From Chrysomallon squamiferum (Eukaryota; Mollusca; Gastropoda; Neomphalida; Peltospiridae), in assembly GCA_012295275.1 (NCBI GenBank), contig CM022665.1:24806946-24870945 (forward strand): a stretch of DNA of 64,000 nt. Reading direction: 5' to 3'. Under the pieces are notes generated by a model, which saw nothing but the letters and a program-made list of their open reading frames with translations, made no database searches and had not been told where the DNA came from. The translations under genes and the position numbers were made by a program. Positions within the stretch are counted from its first letter, which is position 1. Each line of letters starts with the position of its first letter. Shown here in pieces: positions 13,183 through 24,978 of the stretch.

Positions 13183-13655
13183 CACCACTAACAAAAAAAA
13201 GTTTATAACCAAAATAACAATCCCCTCACCTCCCCAAAAGAATAAAAACTAAAAAAAAAAAAAAAAAAAGCTAAACCCAGACAAATAAACAAAAGAAATA
13301 AAACAACCAGTCAAGTTTGAAGTATGCAAAACACATTTAAACTATTTCTCCGCATTACCAAATGTACACTTTAAAAGTAAACAAACAAATAAAAATATGG
13401 CATAAATAAATAAATAAACCCAATGGATTCTGTAATCAGCTTCGTGCAGGGATGCAGTCTGTTTATCTCAAGGACTGTGAGGAAAACACTGCTATCTTAA
13501 AAAAAAAAAAAAAAAAGAAGAAAAAAAAAGAAGGAAAACCGTTTTAAAAATGGGATTGAACTGTTTCAACCTGTTTTTAAATGGCAATAGTTTACGGTTG
13601 CTTTTTAAAGATTTTGTTGAAAATAACGTGATATTTCACGCATGTCGATTTAATT

Positions 13656-13781
13656 ATGAATAATGTGATATGTCACACGTGCATGGTTTTTCGATATTTG
13701 GCTGTCATCGCTGTTGAAGAAAATGATTCTCCATCTGAACTGGTACATGAAAATACTTTACCTGGGTGTGAAACTGAAGAC
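13656..13781 (+). other. Possible coding exon with a strong donor (unrecognised)
   Basis: From ATG 13656, 42 codons are open up to GAAGAC|GTAAGTTTG, a near-consensus donor at 13782. The product includes AVEENDSPSELVHENTLPGC. No partner exon or family match was found. The frame stays open past the donor, so the boundary rests on the splice site alone. Confidence 0.22.
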
Positions 13782-14116
13782 GTAAGTTTGTGTTGTATTT
13801 ATAAATTACGTGTAGGTCTTTTTCACAGCATGAGTTTGTGTAGATACGTTTGTTTATATGGTTATGTGGATTTTTTCCCCATTCCAGCCAGTGTTCAGAA
13901 AGTTGAAAGTCCATAAAATATCCTAAAAGATGTTTCTTCGGAGCAGTTGGTTTTTTTTTTTTATCACAGGCACTTACAAACAGACTAAATGATAAATACA
14001 ATGTCTAAAAGTAAACACTCTCCCTCATAAAAATCACACACACAGTAAACCAATAAGAAATATATTTTAATTAATTATTTTATTTATTTGAATTTACAAG
14101 TTTGTTAAACATATGT

Positions 14117-14120
<4 letters not shown>

Positions 14121-14172
<52 letters not shown>
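14121..14172. repeat. Poly(A) plus (TA)n
   Basis: A run of about 38 A residues is directly followed by (TA)n. Confidence 0.95.
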
Positions 14173-14912
14173 AATGTATATATTACCGCAGTTTGTTTTA
14201 CTACATCTGGCGTCAAAACAACAACAACAACAACAACAACAACCACTGTTACTGCTACTACAACAACTAGTACCAGTGTTATAACTACTCCTAACACTTC
14301 CAAGACAACCATAGTAAGATGTTATTGTAATGATTATGAAGAGAAACACTGATATTTTTGGAAGACCTCTACGCATATGTTCTGTAGGATCAAAACATAA
14401 TATTGCAAAAAAGACAATAAATCAAACAGCATATGATAAACAGAGAAAAGTTATCATGAAGTGAATTTCTGAAAAGATCATATAAAATTGATAACGATAC
14501 AAGACTTTAAAAATTATCGTCTTCCTCCTGTCAAGATTAGATTAAGGCATCATTTAATGCATTAAAAATTAGGGAAAAGTTACAAAAAACAGTAATAACA
14601 TGCACACGCTCAATTACGTACAAAGGTACGTAATATCAAATATACATATATTATTTTTCTCTCTCTCCTATACATAAAATAAAAAAATGCAAAATTTATA
14701 TATATATAAATATGTATATATTTATATAAAAATAATGTAATTAAAATTATGAAGTAAACAAATAAAATAAAAAGTAAATAAATAAATAAATTAAAAAAAC
14801 ATCCCCTAGAACACCCCCAAAAACAACCGCGTAACGGGTCCAAAGGGGAGGTAACTGGCCAGCTTCCTTCCTTATGTTGGACTACTGCTTTCTTTCTTTT
14901 TTCGTAATATTA

Positions 14913-14913
<1 letters not shown>

Positions 14914-14943
<30 letters not shown>
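14914..14943. repeat. (TA)n microsatellite
   Basis: A pure TA run of about 30 bp. Confidence 0.95.
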
Positions 14944-14947
<4 letters not shown>

Positions 14948-16629
14948 CATATTTTAATCTTAGAACTAGGTTATATCCACCTAAAACATGTCGCTCTCTC
15001 CTTTTTGATTTCCTAGATCCGCCCTTGATTAATATTGGATCTACATACGACCCAGATTTACTACAACAGGTGCATTTCTTCGCAGGTACCGTGTGACATA
15101 TCATCACTCACGGGTCAATAATATCATTTACACCGCACAATCGTTTGAGCCGAGAACAAGAGGCAAGAAAAGAGAAAAATAATGTAAAGAGCTGCTCTTT
15201 TATTCTTCGTGGAACTTGTCATCATTACTTTGGTTGCCGGATGGTCAATGGGACATCAATGAACATCGATATTGTATAATCAGGAGCTCGTTTACTGTTC
15301 TGATGTAAAGAGCAGTTCGAAAATCCTTCCTGTTTCTCTGCAGAAAGCGGTAACAGAGAGGAAACACATGATCTTATTCACGGCGCATTAACCTTGTCGA
15401 TCTTTATTAGATATCAATGAACACAGATTACATCAGATGTCATACACAAGACAAACTAAGATCGAAAGCACGCTGTCGCAATTAAAAAAAAAAAAAAACT
15501 TTTTACCTCAAAGAAACAAAAGCTCGTTCATTCGAATGAATTTGGCATGCGCAACAGGATGTTGACGAGCTATAAAATATCTTTTATGTGTTTCCAGGTG
15601 AAATAGATTTTTTTTTTTCAACACAAAGATTCAGCATAATTAGTTTCAGTGTAGTAAGTTAATGACAAATCAATATATGTCTTGTTTACGTTTCTTTCCG
15701 ATATACATGTGTATATATATATATATTTTTTTTAAATTTAATAATAGTTAATGTTTTAATAATTCTTAAAGGAATTAAACATTTTTTTTTTTCTTAAATG
15801 AAACCACATAATATATAATAAAATAAAAATTAAAAATAACAGTAACAAAGTTCTGTGCTGAAAACGTACTTTTAATCATCACATGCGTCTATTTCAGTTT
15901 CTGAACATGGTCTAAAACACCAGAATCATGTTAAAGTACTTTCCTTGTCATTTTTTTCTTTTACAAACTATTCAGACTCATTATTCAAAACGTCTAAATA
16001 TATCCAAAGTGAAACATTTTATTATCTAACAGCAGTCATTTATCTACGGTTTGGTAAATATTTTTTCTATTTTCTATCTTTACCAGTGCATTGTTCTATT
16101 TTACCTGTAAGGTCACATACCAACAAAGAGAGAAAGAAATATTTTAAAAAGATAACTCAGTGCTGTGCATTGCGTATCAAAATTATTGTAAACTGTTTTT
16201 GATGGATGTCTTCTCGCTTTTTTGGTTCAGATGCTTTTGTACATCAAAATTAATTCATAACAAAAATAATTATCACATACTTATGATCGACCTCTCGTAT
16301 ATTCCTATCTGAGTTTGATGATGTGACTTTATTTGGATCCAGAATATTTAGATGTACTGTCTATACATATGCATGCACATATACATGCATGCGTGCACGT
16401 ACGCATAACTTTACATTGTTAATTATTGAAATCGGTACAAATCCTGAGATCATACAAATGTATCCTGTAAAAATGTGATTGTTATACACACATATATACA
16501 TGTATACATACGTAAATACACACACACACAAACACAAACACATACATGCATACACACATAGGAACGTACGTTCGTACATACTGTCAAACAGATACATACA
16601 AAATAACAAAATAAAATTAAACAGATACA

Positions 16630-16661
16630 TAAATAAAATAAAATAAATAAATAAAATAAAA

Positions 16662-16724
<63 letters not shown>
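16630..16724. repeat. (AAAT)n microsatellite
   Basis: A tetranucleotide run of about 95 bp, interrupted at its left end. The Leu-Phe-Ile-Tyr frame on the minus strand is an artefact. Confidence 0.9.
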
Positions 16725-17233
16725 ATGGTTTGATAATTCAGAGGTGCTGCTGCTCGGTTCATCACAGCTACACCGTGTAATTGCACGTTACATCTTGACA
16801 CTATCAGCGCACTGGATTCACTGCGTGATTAGAGTAACAATCTGGACAGTTTCTCACTGCAGCGATTCAAGTGAACTGGTTACCTGGACTCAAACACAGT
16901 CTTAGCCTGATGAAACGTGCTGCCGATATGGAAGATTAATTAGCCAAGAGAAGATACGTCTCAGCCCTTTTTACACACTCAGCGACATAAATGAATGTTT
17001 GTCTAAAGACGTCTAAATATATTATTTTGTGTTACAGAAGAAAGAAATACTTTATTTAATGGCTTTCTCAACACATTTTTAATCTGCAGTTCTGTGGCAT
17101 CATATACATTTGGTTAAAGATCATAAAGCAGGACGCGTATAAGTGGAAAATAGATATACTGTTGATTAGCATTAAAATAAGCGTCCCTGTCCAAACATCT
17201 GACATTCGTCTTTTAGATAACCTTACCATAATA

Positions 17234-17288
17234 GTGGCGTCCCCTTCGCGTGGCGCCTAGGGCACGTGCGAAACGTTGCAGACGCCAC
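17234..17288. other. GC-rich imperfect hairpin
   Basis: GTGGCGTC (17234-17241) and GACGCCAC (17281-17288) are perfect inverted copies. Inside, TTCGC (17245-17249) pairs with GCGAA (17268-17272) and GTG with CAC, leaving a 10-nt loop (17253-17262). It stands out as GC-rich in AT-rich DNA. Confidence 0.55.
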
Positions 17289-17615
17289 GGCCATGTAGAT
17301 AATGCCGGTGGAGAGTAGAGACCCGTTACCTCCGTAAAACGAGTTACTCTTTCTCTTATGTTAAAAAAGTAAAAAATAAAAATGTCGATTAGCAGCAAGC
17401 TATTTTTACATGGTTATCTCCCCTAAAACAGGAAAGCACATACCACAACATTCTTGGAGAAACGAGTACTTCAGTGAAGTACATAAAAGTATAAGTGATT
17501 AAAAAATTTATAAAGCTTGAAATTAAGCTGTTTTGAAAATTATGAAAGGACTGAATGTTTTTCAAATGGTCTGTGTCGAAATTTATTCACCACAATATTA
17601 AAATTGTTTATATAT

Positions 17616-17646
<31 letters not shown>

Positions 17647-20100
17647 CCCACTATTATAATAATAATAAAAAAAGGATTTTTAATTATGTATTTTCATTCA
17701 AACTCGGGACGTCAAAATTATCGTGTTTTGGATAAAGACACGATATTACGCGTCTCATATTATAATGGAGTGTGTGGTAAATCAAAGTACATTATCACGA
17801 AACGACATGCTTCTTGTTAATTAGACGTGTTTCTGAATATGTTTTATCATGTCAAGAGGAAATTGATTAAATGGAATAGGACACCACCTACACGCAAAAT
17901 CCCATGTTAGCGTTAAATAAGCGCTCGAATATTGTTAGTAAGAGAATCGGTTGTTATATAATAAAACACGATATGTAATCTCACTCGGGGGACACAAACT
18001 GAATCTGTCGAAGAAATGACGAAGTAAATAAGTAATTTATAGGTACGATCCAAACGTCCAGACGGCTTAACATGAGAATTTCTAAATTTTGATGACTGAG
18101 GCCGTTTGTTGGTGTCAAGGTCAAGATGCTATTAATAAATAAAAGTGCATGTCGTTCGGAAGTAGTAGTGGTCAAAAACTGCCTAAGGTTTCTTAGCCCC
18201 ACTTCTCATTCGATGAGTAAAAATTGTGTTATAATGTTTGTAAGATGCCACTCTATATCTGATGCAGTATGATAAAGTTACATACAAAGTAAATACTTCC
18301 TTACAAGTGAAATACATGTTGTTGTTTTTTTTAAATTTATTACATTCATTACTTATTTACCCTCCGGAAGACTTATTATTCGTTCAATAAATTGACCGCG
18401 CTTTAGGCATTACCTCCCCTTTTTTCCCCACCGAAAATTAGGTCTGGTAATATTCGTCAAACTATTTTACGTCTGTTTTTACTACATTATTGTTTCAGGT
18501 TTCTTATACAACTTCCATCGATTTAGGTAAAATTTAAAAAAAAAAAAAAAAAAAAAAGTATTCTCTGGGGAAGTTTTGTGAAAATAAAAACAACAATATT
18601 TCATAATTTTATATATTTATTAATACATTCAGAAATACATTTTTCCACTTCAGATTGCTTAATTGCTAAATTAATTTGCATAAAAGACACTTCATATGTA
18701 TACATATCTAACATATTTACGTATATAATATTAATATATATAATATTTACTTACAGTATATTAAATGTTCAACAGAATTAATAAAATATCTAAAGTATAC
18801 CGGTGTTTTGATTTAGAGGAGACTTTGAGGAGACCCAGTCTCATGTTACTGCTATCTTTGCTTCTCTCAGAACTTCTGTTGTTTTAACTCAAAGAAAAAT
18901 AAGGACAGCATTAAGAATAAAAATGCAAATTTGTATAAGGTGTGCAATCACTTTTCTTTTTTAAAAAAGAAGAAGAAGTCAATTAACGGACAAATGGATG
19001 AATTAATGTGCACGAATCTGTTAATACACAATGACGGCTCAGCAAAAACAGTAACTTCTTTAGCTGGTAAGCAGTTATATAAATATATAAAAAGTGAATA
19101 AATGACTGAATGAATGAGTATGAGTTTAACGATATTGTTATTATTATTATTTTTGTTTTAAATAATAAAGACTATCAGGCGTAAAATATCATGCGTGTTG
19201 TATTTGCGCGTATGCATATGTATGTGTATGTTGTGATTGTCTGTGTATGTGTCTGCTTGTGTACGACATTGGTGTTTATGTGTTTGTGTCTATATTTTTG
19301 TAGGGAATGACAGGAATGACGTAGAAGCATGGGATCTTTTGTATGCACGGACATGAAACACATACCAGCGTTTTTTATAATCAGTTCTGGAGCAAGAAAT
19401 GGAATATGAAATAAGCTTAAGGAATTTTAAAAAGCAAACAACAGACAAACTGCGTTTTCTTCAGTATTAAACTGCAGGTTAAACATTATTAAATTACAGT
19501 TAATCAGTTGTAAGCTATTTTACGAGTTTGTTCGTTCGGGAAGGCAAGCTCTTTGAACATGGCGCAAAGCAGTTTAATTTTACGGCGCCAAATTCATATA
19601 CTATGTCCAGACATCTGCACAATAAAACGAGAACATCCTGTGTTCTTTTTAAGATATAAATTTATTACGTGAATAATTTATAAAGAAAAAAAAATCAGGT
19701 AATCTCTTCTTCGCTGTATCTCAGTAATAAAAGTCTTGTCTTGCGTTTTTATGAAGATGCATTTTGTACAGATAATGTGTTATTACACCCGGTTCCTGGT
19801 GGTAGAATACAGGATGGCTATCTTTACAGCTTTATAAAGTGTTCTGGAGAGAAGAAGCTTCTGAAGTCCGAGTTTGTCTTCAGGACATTCATATCTAAAC
19901 AGTGTTCAGATTGAAGCATGCTATAAATTAATTTACCCAAACCGTAATGATATTAATTTTAACAGAATTTTTATGTTTTTTTTTTTAATTATCTAATTTC
20001 CAGTGTCTAGGTTTTTGTTTGTTTGCTTTATTCGCGTTTGTTTTCTTTTTTGTCTTTGTCAGATTATATCCAACAGAATTGGAATAATTTCTAATTTTTT

Positions 20101-20154
<54 letters not shown>

Positions 20155-20788
20155 CACACACAAAACACACATATACACATGTCGGAGCATATACACCTAA
20201 AAGCTCCACATTTAAACATACGTACATACATGCACACACGCATACAAAGATTCTTACCTTTCAACATATGCATACACACAGAGATTTAATCGGAAAGAAA
20301 GATAAACAGAGAGAGAGGCAGTCCATCTCAGCATCCATATTTTCTTGTTTGACCAGAAAGAAGATAAACACTGGTTTGTATTTCATCTTGAGGATACATA
20401 CTGTTTCGCCAATCTTTAAATGTCATATGTCTATTACATTGACGTGTTTTGCACAGTATGTCTATAGTAGCTATTATTTTAGTATCGTCTTACTAATAAA
20501 CTTTTCATTGTACTGGTTTTATACACCTGGTGTAGCACAGTATGCGAAGAAAGTATTTTTCTAAGAAACATTTTACCTTTAAAATGTATTGATGACTCTC
20601 TTTCTCGCTGCTTCATTTACGCATACACACACAGGTACTTACACAAACATACACACATATATATATACACATATACACATTATACATCCATCTTTAGCTT
20701 CAGTTACATTTGTAAAGTATCAGAAAACTTTGTTCACTGTGATAATACGTTCTTTAATAACTCTTGATACAGAATAATCAGACATAAG
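17289..20788. other. Mostly unique AT-rich DNA with simple repeats, no gene seen
   Basis: Contains poly(A) at 17622-17646 and 18538-18557 and (TG)-rich DNA near 19200-19290. Unique sequence at 17650-18530 and 18800-19980 is the longest low-repeat stretch in the left half. Open frames (for example minus strand 17981-18202) have no family match. Confidence 0.6.
20102..20150. repeat. (CA)n microsatellite
   Basis: About 49 bp of pure CA, followed by interrupted CA and CATA to 20280. Confidence 0.95.
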
Positions 20789-21002
20789 CGTGCACACACA
20801 CACACACATACATATACAAATGCATACATAAATATAAACCAGAAAGATATATATCCATGCGTCCAAACATCGTATCGCGTACTGACAAGAAACAATGAAA
20901 TGAAAAGTCATTGACCCACGTGCGACATAAAATATTTTCTTTAGTTTGCTATAAAATGATGAAATTAGCGTCTTCTTTATTTACTGTTGTAATAAACGGA
21001 CA
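20789..21002 (+). mobile_element. Dispersed repeat copy A (inverted relative to copy B)
   Basis: The 122 bp from 20881 to 21002 are the reverse complement of 24701-24824 with only two mismatches that I can find. Similarity continues more loosely through a variable segment and a (CA)n run to CGTGCA at 20789. The abrupt end at 21002 marks an element boundary. The family is unknown to me. Confidence 0.7.
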
Positions 21003-21365
21003 CTTCCCAGCGTGACAAATATGTTCTCAATCAGTTCGTGTTGTTTTTCTTTCAGTCATGCAAGCGATTTGCGTGTGAGTTCCCTGCATTGAGAACGTCC
21101 AGGAAAAACGAGTAAATGTTCAAGTCGTGACAACTAAATCGGGTTATTTGAGGCTGACTGTGCTGGCTTCATTGATGAAGACATTAATATTTGATCAACT
21201 AATTTTCCCTTGAAGACATTCAACATGCAAAGCCAACCAATATTTGATGAATGCTGCGGAGCTTGAAGAACGGAGTAAAACAATAGATACTTAGTGATAT
21301 TTGTTTAAAAAAGACTTCTTTGTTGTTATTATTATTATTATTAAAAGAGATATAACGAAGTACGG

Positions 21366-21495
21366 TAAAGTGCACTTAAGTCGAATAGCTTTTTAATACG
21401 ATCTTTTTCAGTTTGCATCTGTTTGGTCGATGACGTGTAGGCATAACTTCTACATAGGGAAAACTTAAGAGTGAGTTCGACTTAAGTACACTTTA
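21366..21495. mobile_element. MITE-like element with TA ends
   Basis: AAGTGCACTTAAGTCGAA (21368-21385) and TTCGACTTAAGTACACTT (21476-21493) are inverted copies matching at 17 of 18 positions. Each is flanked outside by TA, the target duplication of Tc1/mariner-type elements. The roughly 90-bp interior is non-coding, as expected for a MITE. Confidence 0.55.
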
Positions 21496-21777
21496 TTTAT
21501 TTATTTTTATATCTTTTCTTCTTTTTATTTCTTCTTTAACTTTTGCAGGCTGTAGTCAGTACGTCTTGTAATATTCATAAACTATGTAAATGCTGATATT
21601 TTTGCAATGTTATGGACATAAGTTTAATTATACAGATGTGTCTGACTGTGTGTGTGTGTGTATGTGTGTGTATGCATGTTTGTGTGTGTAAAATAACACA
21701 AGCATATCTGGCATGAGAAACATAAGATTTTAATTAGTACAGATAGCGAGAATGATATAATTATGCATTGTAAAAGC

Positions 21778-21778
<1 letters not shown>

Positions 21779-21862
<84 letters not shown>
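21779..21862. repeat. (GA)n microsatellite, about 84 bp
   Basis: A pure GA run with TG-rich DNA on its right. Confidence 0.95.
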
Positions 21863-21868
<6 letters not shown>

Positions 21869-22846
21869 TGTGTGTGTATGCGTATGTATGTGTGGAAGAC
21901 AGACACAAAGAGAGAGAATCAGACTGAAAGCAAAATTGATGACTATTAATAAACACACACAAAATTTAATTATTTTCTGGGGTTTTTTTGTTGTTTTTTT
22001 CCCTGAAGTTTAACTTTGTTTCCCATTTTCCAAGTCTGCGGCAATAGACAAAAGATAAGAAAAATCTTCATTAATTTGTTATGAAGTCGACGTAACTTTT
22101 TTATTTTGCAGGTCTAATCTTCTCTTTTAAAAAAAGTATGAGACGCAGTGTACAAAAATGTAATCAAGTTAGACTGCCCCAAACCTGAACTGTAGATGTC
22201 AGTGTACTTTTAATACATTTTAAATCTTAAATTCATTTCTTTCTTTTAAAAAATTGTTTTCCTGCATAAAATGCTGCTTCTGATAAAATTTTTAAACTTT
22301 AGAAAAAAGATTAACAGATTTGATAGCCTTTGGGTATGATATATTTTATTTTTTTTAATTTCACACAGAAGTTATTCGAGTCATAATATTATTACATCGT
22401 GTAAGAGAAAATCTTTCGAAAAGGGGGTTTAATATGAACTTGTGACTTAAGACATATACAATGTACTTTGAATACAACAATACTGTAAATGAATTTAAGG
22501 TTTAAATAGTCTTATTATGTGATTAAATCAGTTGATAAAAGTTAGTGTCTGTTGCTCTTTCAAAATATAACTTATTACATATATTTCTTTTTATCTATAC
22601 ATTTTTCGATTTTCACAGTAAGAAATTTCAAGAAGTCTCTATAGCTGTGGTTCTTTAAAACCTGCTTATTCTGAAGTCTTTCAGTTTGTGTAAATCATTA
22701 CCTCGTTGTAGTATTGCTGTTTTTTGTTATTTAACTTTTTTTTTTTTTTTTTTTCTAAATTGTTGTTATTTTTGGAAATACAGTTATGCTTGAGTAGCTC
22801 CGCTCGCAGTTCGAGATTCCATTTCCTCATTCTAAAAAAATGAAAG

Positions 22847-22849
<3 letters not shown>

Positions 22850-22889
<40 letters not shown>

Positions 22890-22937
22890 AATAATAAAAA
22901 AAAAAAAAAAAAAAAAAAATTAAAAAAAAAAAAAAAA

Positions 22938-22985
<48 letters not shown>
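22850..22985. repeat. (CAA)n followed by long interrupted poly(A)
   Basis: About 40 bp of (CAA)n pass into about 88 bp of A broken by a few T, in total about 135 bp. Confidence 0.95.
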
Positions 22986-22987
<2 letters not shown>

Positions 22988-23157
22988 GGTCGTTTCTCCA
23001 ATGTACTATGAGTTTCATTTCACAGTTCTTGGGTAAACACTATAATGTCCTCTTTTTCCCCCCACCCCCCTTTTAAACCACATCTCTCACTCTCTTCAAA
23101 TCAGTGCTGTACGAGATAAATAAAACATGTTCTTATTTTCTTTTATGAGTAGTATGA

Positions 23158-23340
23158 TTAGATTGCTTTAACTGCCGTGTAGCGAAAAGTCGTTGTGTGT
23201 CCTTCGATATCAAGGCGGCCACCATTGAGGTCTAAACCTGATAACGGCGACGTAACAGTCGCCATTTTCTTGTCGCCACCATATGCCAGCTTTACTGTTA
23301 CCTTCTGTGATCCGTCCCTTCCAGCGAATGAAATCATCGC
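23158..23340 (-). other. Possible terminal exon or 59-codon ORF (unrecognised)
   Basis: On the minus strand, ATG at 23337 opens 59 codons to TAA (23160-23158). The preceding AAATGCAG could instead be a splice acceptor at 23340. The DNA is clearly more GC-rich than its surroundings, and the product (with GRDGSQKVTVKLAYGGDKK) alternates polar and hydrophobic residues like beta strands. No family is recognised, and no AATAAA follows closely (only AATAAG). Confidence 0.3.
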
Positions 23341-23505
23341 TGCATTTAGCAGTTGCTAATACCGAAGTAATGGTAATTTTCAACAGTAAACTACTTCCAA
23401 CAGCAACCAGTTCCTTATAATGTTTTTGCTTGATGGCAATTCTGTGATAAGATTGAAACGGACCGATGCGATCTCAAAACATTTTCGCTTTGAACTAGAA
23501 ATATA

Positions 23506-23815
23506 ATGGCGCGCATAGCTGTCAAAAAATACACTGATTTACAGTACATCGCTATGCACATGGCCGATAGTAACATAATTATGTGCACCGGTCTAGCGGT
23601 TAACATGTTTTGAAAAGTTCTTCGTATTGCTTAGATTAATTAACTGTTTTGCGGGAAAGAAATATGACAGTTTTTGTGGAATTCCGCGAGTCGAAGAAAC
23701 CATCAAAGTGATTGTTTGTAACGACTGGCCGTATTTCATGGATGAAACGCACCAATGCAATATCATATACCTGTCAGAGGAGCCAAAATTCTTCAAGTTT
23801 TCAAAACAAGTTTAA
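23506..23815 (+). pseudogene. Possible frameshifted ORF (unrecognised)
   Basis: ATG 23506 opens 35 codons that stop at TGA 23611-23613. A different frame, open from 23597, continues to TAA 23813-23815 and includes KKYDSFCGIPRVEETIKVIV. The switch point is a TTTT run at 23608-23611, where loss of one T would join both frames into about 100 codons. This could be a decayed gene, an assembly error, or chance. No family is recognised. Confidence 0.25.
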
Positions 23816-23907
23816 TTTATATTCGTGGTATTGAGTTAATGTCGATATAAGCGCCGTTACATTAAAACCAGGAATTTTTCTTATTATTTCCATCTAAAAT
23901 GAATGAG

Positions 23908-23943
<36 letters not shown>

Positions 23944-24700
23944 TCTATATGGTTTAATTAAGACTATTCTTTTTAAATAAAAGTTAAATAATATAGAGGA
24001 CAACGAGCCGAATGAGTAGCATCAGACAAGATGAATATTTAGTGCTATAAAGAAAAATAAATAAATAAATATATTAAAAAATAAATCAAATAAAATAATA
24101 ATTTTAATTTTTTTTATTATTCCCCAATATATGTGTGTATATAGATAGATAGATAGATATAATTTAATAAAATAAATAAATAACTAAATAAATAAATAAT
24201 ATTTTTATTTATGCCTCAATTCATTTATAAAACAAGACATCATTTATTTGAGAAAATATAAGAAATTTACATTTATCGTGTACGCTTCTTTGAACATTTT
24301 CAGTTCATATACACGTACATTGCATTTGAAATCGTAATTACAGCCTCCAAAACTGTGACCATCATTATTATTGCCATCGCCTTCACTAAGACACTTTCCA
24401 TCATTGTTTGCATTTCCAGACAGACATAAGTCTTTAATTTTCTTCCAAAACAAAAGTTTCTGAAGATAATAGTATTTTGTATAAAATAATTACTACAGAC
24501 TGGCAAAAATAAAATGAAGTGTATCGGTTACAGTTCAGGTTATTTTTGTACGGCAAAGATATATGTGTTTTGTCATTTAAATAAATACGAAACTGTAGAA
24601 GTTTAAGAGATTCACTTGGTTTTGTGATAACTGATGTGTCCAAGTGGCAGAAATAGTTTTACCTCGTACTGAAGAATCACACGGTAGTTATGAAATACTC
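23816..24700. other. AT-rich DNA, no gene seen
   Basis: Contains poly(T) at 23911-23938, (AAAT)n near 24055-24070 and 24172-24200, and (ATAG)n at 24140-24160. The 24240-24700 stretch is unique with no recognised coding signal. Confidence 0.6.
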
Positions 24701-24946
24701 TGTCCGTTTATTACAACAGTAAATAAAGAAGACGCTAATTTCATCATTTTATAGCAAACTAAAGAAAATATTTTATGTCGCACGTGGGTCAATGACTCTT
24801 CATTTCATTGTTTCTCGTCAGTAGGCGCTATATTTCTGGGACACATTAATATATAACTTTCTGATTTATATGTGCACGCATGCGTGTATATTTATGTAGC
24901 CATTTGTATGTGTATGTTTGTGTGTGTGTGTGTGTGTGTGTGCACG
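24701..24946 (-). mobile_element. Dispersed repeat copy B (inverted relative to copy A)
   Basis: This is the reverse-complement partner of 20789-21002. The first 124 bp are almost identical; beyond 24824 the copies diverge through indels and a longer (TG)n (24920-24942) up to TGCACG at 24941-24946. The pair is 3.7 kb apart in opposite orientation. Confidence 0.7.

Positions 24947-24978
<32 letters not shown>

Larger units (their letters stand above)
13782..17233. other. Repeat-rich region, no gene seen
   Basis: Besides the listed repeats, it holds (CAA)n at 14219-14242, (TA)n at 14158-14172 and 15711-15725, and CA/CATA-rich DNA at 16485-16560. Unique segments 15120-15480 and 16740-17200 have no recognisable gene. 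Sequence just right of the (AAAT)n at 16725 reads on the minus strand as a weak tRNA-like stretch ending in the tetranucleotide tail. Confidence 0.6.
21003..23157. other. Unique DNA with a MITE-like element and simple repeats, no gene seen
   Basis: 21003-21360 is unique sequence without a coding signal. 21500-21775 and 21990-22740 are AT-rich and unique. Poly(T) occurs at 22739-22754. A C-rich patch lies near 23060-23073. Confidence 0.6.

Noticed and set aside
16726-16900. tRNA-like sequence ending in an (ATTT)n tail on the minus strand
   Set aside because: The A and B box matches are too weak to list as a SINE; it is mentioned only in the region note.
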